A stretch of DNA of 64,000 bases, from the IMG/VR virus record IMGVR_UViG_3300001097_000002, positions 1-64,000 of that record; one strand, written 5' to 3'. This DNA comes from a virus. Position 1 is the first letter of the stretch; the number at the start of each line of letters is the position of its first letter. The position numbers and the translations under genes are program-made. The notes beneath the pieces are model-generated. The model saw nothing but the letters and a program-made list of their open reading frames with translations. It had not been told where the DNA came from and did no database searches. Of this stretch, positions 59,871-64,000 are shown piece after piece.

Positions 59871-60551
59871 ATGAGCGGTTTTAGACAATACCTAAGGGAA
59901 AATGCAGACAACAATGAACAGTCACTTAACGAATCATCAATTACAAGATTTTTAAGACACTTCCAAAAATATGATGCTGCTATTATTACAGCTTTCCGCG
60001 ATGGTTTTACAAAACGCGAAAACAAAGCGCGTAATAAAGAGTTATTCTCAGCACTTTATGCGGCTGGCTACTCAATTACTCGAGTGGATGGTAGCTACAT
60101 TGAGAACTTTGATACTAAAGACGCTGTCACAGTAGCAGAAGAATCTTACGTTGTTGTCAACTACAAAGAAAAATCAAACTTTCATGCCACTATCAAAAAA
60201 CTTGGTATCAAATACGAACAGGATAGTGTATTACTTATCCACAGTGGTGATAAACCGTCTGCCGAATTATTTGGCACTAACAGAGATTCAGTCTGGCCTG
60301 CGTACGGTACAGGTGAAAAGACTGGTAAATTATCATTATCAAGTGGAAATCAATTCTTTACGCGCCTACGTAACAAAGAATTTGCGTTTCTGACTGATGA
60401 AGACAAAGAGGAAAAGCGCAAGCGTAATAACGGAAAGGTTAATGAAAACAATTATATTGATGTAGGCGATATTGCACCAACTTCACGTCTAAGTAAACAA
60501 GGTTGTGTTACAGTAGGCAATCGCATTTTAAGCGAATTAGGTCAAATTTAA
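59871..60551 (+). CDS. Putative internal head protein, DUF3293-like, with capsid-targeting-like leader
   Basis: 226 residues, AAGGAG before ATG. MSGFRQYLRE|N leader, a second LNE|S at about residue 20. Residues 30-175 (AAIITAFRDGFTKRENKARN, LYAAGYSITRVDGSYIEN) resemble DUF3293. The C-terminus is basic then acidic. Likely packaged protein of unknown activity. Confidence 0.65.
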   Translation: MSGFRQYLRENADNNEQSLNESSITRFLRHFQKYDAAIITAFRDGFTKRENKARNKELFSALYAAGYSITRVDGSYIENFDTKDAVTVAEESYVVVNYKEKSNFHATIKKLGIKYEQDSVLLIHSGDKPSAELFGTNRDSVWPAYGTGEKTGKLSLSSGNQFFTRLRNKEFAFLTDEDKEEKRKRNNGKVNENNYIDVGDIAPTSRLSKQGCVTVGNRILSELGQI

Positions 60552-60575
60552 TCTATTAAGAAGTATATGTTTAAG

Positions 60576-60600
60576 AGCCTCATTTATTGGGGCTTTTTTG
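60576..60600 (+). terminator. Intrinsic terminator
   Basis: AGCCTC pairs with GGGGCT (one G-U), followed by TTTTTT. Confidence 0.7.
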
Positions 60601-60656
60601 CGCTTGTAATTATACGATAATTGTTATATAATAATTACTAATCAATTGGAGATGCT

Positions 60657-60962
60657 ATGAACAAACTTAAACTTATTAATAAAAATAACGGTATAGAAGT
60701 AGATGATATTGGAATTATCAGTTTTTTCTTTACTGACAATAAAATACTAAGCATGTCAATTAATATTATAGATAATAAAATTAGTACTGACATGCTCCAT
60801 CAAGCCCATGCTGATTATTCGGGAATTCTACACGCGGTTATCGATAAACTAAACAGTGAGGTATTATCAGTCATGGTTGAAGATTGCAACCTGGAAAATA
60901 ATGCGGATGATTATTACCAAGCGGTTAATGCAATCAAAAAGTATTGTGCGGAGTCGTTATGA
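60657..60962 (+). CDS. Hypothetical protein (101 aa)
   Basis: CAATTGGAGATGCT leader. Soluble alpha/beta. Unknown. Confidence 0.6.
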   Translation: MNKLKLINKNNGIEVDDIGIISFFFTDNKILSMSINIIDNKISTDMLHQAHADYSGILHAVIDKLNSEVLSVMVEDCNLENNADDYYQAVNAIKKYCAESL

Positions 60963-61023
60963 CACCTGTGCCAGTATCAGATATACGCTCATTCAATAAT
61001 TGTAAACAAAAAGGAAAATAAAT

Positions 61024-62076
61024 ATGTTGATAGGTATTATAACCGATATTCATCTGGATTGCAGAGGTGGTAGTCAATACTTTTTAGACCAATATAAAAA
61101 GTTCTTTGATGAACAGTTCTTTCCATATTTAAAAGAACATAACATAACAACTGTTTTAATAGGTGGTGACACGTGGGAAAGCCGCAAGCACATTAACGTT
61201 AACACTATGTATCATGCCAAGCGTATGTTTTTTAGTCGTTTAAAGGAAAATAACATTGAGACCATTAGTATACTTGGCAACCACGATGTTGTGTACAAAA
61301 ATACAAATCAAGTTCATAGTATGGAGTTTGTTGAAGATACTTATAGTAATTTTCGCACTATTTATGATAGCGATGTTGTGGATTTTGATGGGTGTGCAAT
61401 TGGTCTTATTTCTTGGATAAACAAAGAAAACTTTGATGAACGCTTAAAATTTATTGAGACTGCTAAATGTGACTACTTGTTAGGTCACTTTGAAATTAAT
61501 GGTTTTGAAATGTCAAAAGGACATCCTTGCGAGAATGGTTTAAAGGCAAGTGTGTTTAAAAATTATACTGAAGTGTGGAGTGGTCATTTCCATATTAGAA
61601 GTAAGATTGATAATATTCGTTATTTAGGAAACCCATTCCAAACTACTCGTGGCGATATCGGTTACTCACGTGGCTTCCATGTTTTTGATACTGATGCGCG
61701 TGAACTGACTTTTATTGAGAATGAATTTAACATTTACGAAGCCGTATATTTTAATGATGATATCAATATAAAAGAATATGATTTTGACAAGTATACTAAT
61801 AAAATTGTTATAGTGTATGTGGATAATTTACTTAACGCCAATACTGACTTGCTTAATATTTTTATTGACAAACTCAACCACATATGCCACAAGGTTGAAG
61901 TAGAAGAAACTAGTCGTATGCAAGTTGATAACATTGCGGTAGATGATGCTGATGTTAAGTCGCACACAGAAATCATTGCTGATTATATTGATGGTGTTAT
62001 GGACGATGACGCTCAAAACAGTAAGGTTAAACAGATTATGATTGAACGTTATAATGAATGTATTAACGAGAGTTAA
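61024..62076 (+). CDS. 47: Recombination nuclease subunit gp47 (Mre11/SbcD-like)
   Basis: 350 residues. Phosphoesterase motifs: ITDIHLD, IGGDTWE, ILGNHD, GHFEI and WSGHFHIR. With gp46 forms the exonuclease that resects DNA ends for UvsX-driven recombination. Order gp47, two small genes, gp46 matches T4. Confidence 0.94.
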   Translation: MLIGIITDIHLDCRGGSQYFLDQYKKFFDEQFFPYLKEHNITTVLIGGDTWESRKHINVNTMYHAKRMFFSRLKENNIETISILGNHDVVYKNTNQVHSMEFVEDTYSNFRTIYDSDVVDFDGCAIGLISWINKENFDERLKFIETAKCDYLLGHFEINGFEMSKGHPCENGLKASVFKNYTEVWSGHFHIRSKIDNIRYLGNPFQTTRGDIGYSRGFHVFDTDARELTFIENEFNIYEAVYFNDDINIKEYDFDKYTNKIVIVYVDNLLNANTDLLNIFIDKLNHICHKVEVEETSRMQVDNIAVDDADVKSHTEIIADYIDGVMDDDAQNSKVKQIMIERYNECINES

Positions 62077-62116
62077 AGTGTGTTATTATGCATATATAAA
62101 TTAAAGGATGTGAAGT

Positions 62117-62464
62117 ATGTTTGAATTAATAAAAAAGTTTATGAACGCGCTAGGTAAAGACAAGAAAGCTCATATTCTAAAATGCGTAGAAGATGGCGAT
62201 GACGATGATAGAGAAGTTAAACTTTTTATTGCGTCGGTTTGTGAACACTTAAAAATTAACCGTTTTGATACAGGTATACAAAAAATAATTAGAAACAATA
62301 TCAGTAAACTATCTACTCACAAACCAGTAGTTACTAAGGTAAAAGTAGCTACCACGAAACCTAAACCTAAGACGATACCGCATACTGCTACCACATCAAC
62401 TGATAAAATACATAACAAGTCATTTGACGATAGTGGTACAAGGAAATCATTTTTTAACCTTTAA
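62117..62464 (+). CDS. Hypothetical protein (115 aa) between gp47 and gp46
   Basis: AAAGGATGTGAAGT before ATG. Helical N-terminus, then a Lys/Pro/Thr-rich linker (TTKPKPKTIPHTATT) and a short tail SFDDSGTRKSFFNL. Occupies the place of T4 46.x genes; unknown. Confidence 0.6.
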   Translation: MFELIKKFMNALGKDKKAHILKCVEDGDDDDREVKLFIASVCEHLKINRFDTGIQKIIRNNISKLSTHKPVVTKVKVATTKPKPKTIPHTATTSTDKIHNKSFDDSGTRKSFFNL

Positions 62465-62475
62465 GGTATATTATT

Positions 62476-62727
62476 ATGAACAATCTTAGTGGTCGTGATA
62501 AAATTTATAATATATTAACAGTCGTAATTGTTGAGCATCTCAATGTTTTTGCAAGTTTAGATTGGATGTTAGAATGTAGTTTAGATGAATTACGAGGTGG
62601 AGCAGAAGCTAATTTACTAGTAACCAAGGCAATTGAGAGGTTTACACATGATAAAGCTTCGTATGATGGGTATAGAGATGATATACTATTAATGATACCA
62701 GACATAATTGAGAAGGTTAACAAATGA
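62476..62727 (+). CDS. Hypothetical protein (83 aa) between gp47 and gp46
   Basis: Helical; stop overlaps the gp46 ATG (ATGA), so coupled with gp46. Unknown. Confidence 0.6.
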   Translation: MNNLSGRDKIYNILTVVIVEHLNVFASLDWMLECSLDELRGGAEANLLVTKAIERFTHDKASYDGYRDDILLMIPDIIEKVNK

Positions 62728-64000
62728 AGAAGTTAGAATTACAAAAAGTACGTTGGAAAAACTTCTTATCATATGGTGAGACGTGGAGTGAAATAGAATT
62801 TACTAGTCATAGATTTACAATTATAAACTCACCAAATGGTTTTGGAAAATCATCATTTATCGAAGCGACTTGTTTTGCATTGTTTGGTAAGACTATACGT
62901 AAAGTTCCAAAGTCAAATCTAGTCAATACTAAAAATCAAAAAGGTACATTAGTTGAATTAAAGTTTATTAGTAATGATAAAACATATTTAGTTAGGCGCG
63001 GTATCAAACCAGCTAAGTTTGAAATATACGAAGATAAGACATTAATAGCGCAAGACGCAAGTGTACGTGAATACCAGGAAAAACTTGATGCCATCATCGG
63101 TATTGACTATAACACTTTTATTCAAACTGTTATTATCAGTAAGACAAAATATGTACCATTTATGAAGCTAGATGCTGCCTCACGTAGAGAGTTCGTTGAG
63201 AACTTACTAACATTAACAGTGTTTGGTAACATGAATAAAAAACAAAAACTAATAATGTCAACTTTAAAAGAACAGTTGCAAACACTCAAAAGCCAATATA
63301 GTATAAATAAAAATAATATTGAGCAAGCAGAAAATAACGTTAAAAGTATCAATGAACTGTTACAACAGAACCTAACCGAAAAACGCGACTATATTAACAA
63401 TCGTATTGATGAACTAAAAGATACTAATGCAGAAATAAAAGAATCAGCTAAAAAATTAAAAGATACATTGTACGTTGATGAAGATGATACAATTAACGTA
63501 TGGGACGCAACGCAACGTTCAATTGTCGATTTAGTAGGTGAGGTAAAACATAGAGAACTTGTGTTAACAAAACTTAAAAATTCTTCTGATACGTGTGGCT
63601 CGTGTGGTCAGGAATTAACAGATGCGCATGTTGAGCACACGAATAAAAATATACGTGAGGAAGAGGATGACTTAGAAACGTGTAACATTAAATTGAAACG
63701 TGACCGCGAGCTATTATTAAAATTGCAACCTAAGTTTGATTTAATTATAGGAAACACTGAAACAGAACACGAAATAAAAAACATGGTACAAAAAATTAAA
63801 GGTAACATTAAGCAAATAGAAAATATTGAGCGTGAACGCGACAGTATTGTATTTGATGATAGTAATGATAAACTTGATGCCGCCAAAGAAAAGTTAATGC
63901 AATTCAGAAATGATTATGCTACAATAACGCAAGAACTTAAGGGTTGCAAAGAAGAGTACGAATATAATGCTATCGTTTATGATATGCTGAAGGATGGTGG
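62724..64000 (+). CDS. 46: Recombination nuclease subunit gp46 (Rad50/SbcC-like), N-terminal part
   Basis: Runs off the window end. ABC-type Walker A SPNGFGKSS (about 36-44), Q-loop region KYVPFMKLDAASRREFVE, then a long coiled coil with the zinc-hook CGSCG at about residue 290. The C-terminal signature and Walker B lie outside. Partner of gp47. Confidence 0.93.
   Translation, partial: MKKLELQKVRWKNFLSYGETWSEIEFTSHRFTIINSPNGFGKSSFIEATCFALFGKTIRKVPKSNLVNTKNQKGTLVELKFISNDKTYLVRRGIKPAKFEIYEDKTLIAQDASVREYQEKLDAIIGIDYNTFIQTVIISKTKYVPFMKLDAASRREFVENLLTLTVFGNMNKKQKLIMSTLKEQLQTLKSQYSINKNNIEQAENNVKSINELLQQNLTEKRDYINNRIDELKDTNAEIKESAKKLKDTLYVDEDDTINVWDATQRSIVDLVGEVKHRELVLTKLKNSSDTCGSCGQELTDAHVEHTNKNIREEEDDLETCNIKLKRDRELLLKLQPKFDLIIGNTETEHEIKNMVQKIKGNIKQIENIERERDSIVFDDSNDKLDAAKEKLMQFRNDYATITQELKGCKEEYEYNAIVYDMLKDG

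Overview
The window is part of an AT-rich genome of a T4-like contractile-tailed phage (myovirus). The identification rests on a coherent set of T4-type genes: gp46/gp47 recombination nuclease, UvsW helicase, gp55 late sigma factor, UvsX recombinase, family-B polymerase gp43, large terminase gp17, head-completion protein gp4, and the baseplate genes gp48, gp53, gp27 and a gp5-like spike. There is no integrase, repressor module or CRISPR array. The host cannot be read from the sequence; sigma70-type early promoters and an Rz/Rz1 spanin pair point to a Gram-negative host.

Layout. 1-3.1 kb: end of a DNA methyltransferase and a large LamG-domain virion protein. 3.1-10.4 kb: small accessory genes, two tandem Vsr-fold homing endonucleases and a GIY-YIG homing endonuclease. 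10.4-14.2 kb (minus): tail-associated protein, HIT protein, HNH endonuclease, gp5-like spike. 14.2-26.4 kb (plus): dense early/accessory genes with many paralogues, six good tRNAs plus one degenerate one, a Nudix hydrolase, an orphan HicB-like protein and DNA ligase. 26.5-31.3 kb (minus): tail tube/baseplate cluster. 31.4-40.5 kb: accessory genes, gp17 N-half, spanins, small DNA-binding proteins, gp4. 40.5-51.3 kb (minus): uvsX and the broken-up polymerase with about a dozen unrelated genes inside it, then a QueD-like protein. 51.5-64 kb (plus): accessory genes, GIY-YIG endonuclease, uvsW, gp55, gp47, gp46.

Main observations. (1) The large terminase is interrupted exactly at its Walker A lysine by a 31-residue intein N-fragment and then stops, so it is an atypically split intein gene whose partner lies outside the window. 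(2) DNA polymerase is in at least three separately translated pieces; the exonuclease and polymerase motifs are shared between pieces, two small frame changes with start/stop overlaps lie in the palm, and an ORF-less group I intron interrupts motif B. (3) A sequence of about 200 nt with a strong early promoter is present twice, 40 kb apart and inverted; conserved blocks, variable loops and a 3' hairpin with compensatory base changes suggest a duplicated structured RNA. (4) Eight proteins begin with a short peptide resembling the T4 capsid-targeting sequence (aromatic-x-acidic-aromatic-Leu-x-Glu), suggesting a cargo of internal head proteins including a HIT-family protein. (5) Early promoter-leader cassettes with a nearly invariant ribosome-binding segment precede many accessory genes.

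Genes act together as expected for this group: gp55 for late transcription, UvsX/UvsW/gp46/gp47 for recombination-dependent replication with gp43 and ligase, gp17/gp4 for packaging and head completion, baseplate proteins for the tail, Rz/Rz1 for lysis. Several apparent frameshifts could be real decay or assembly errors; this cannot be settled from the sequence alone.
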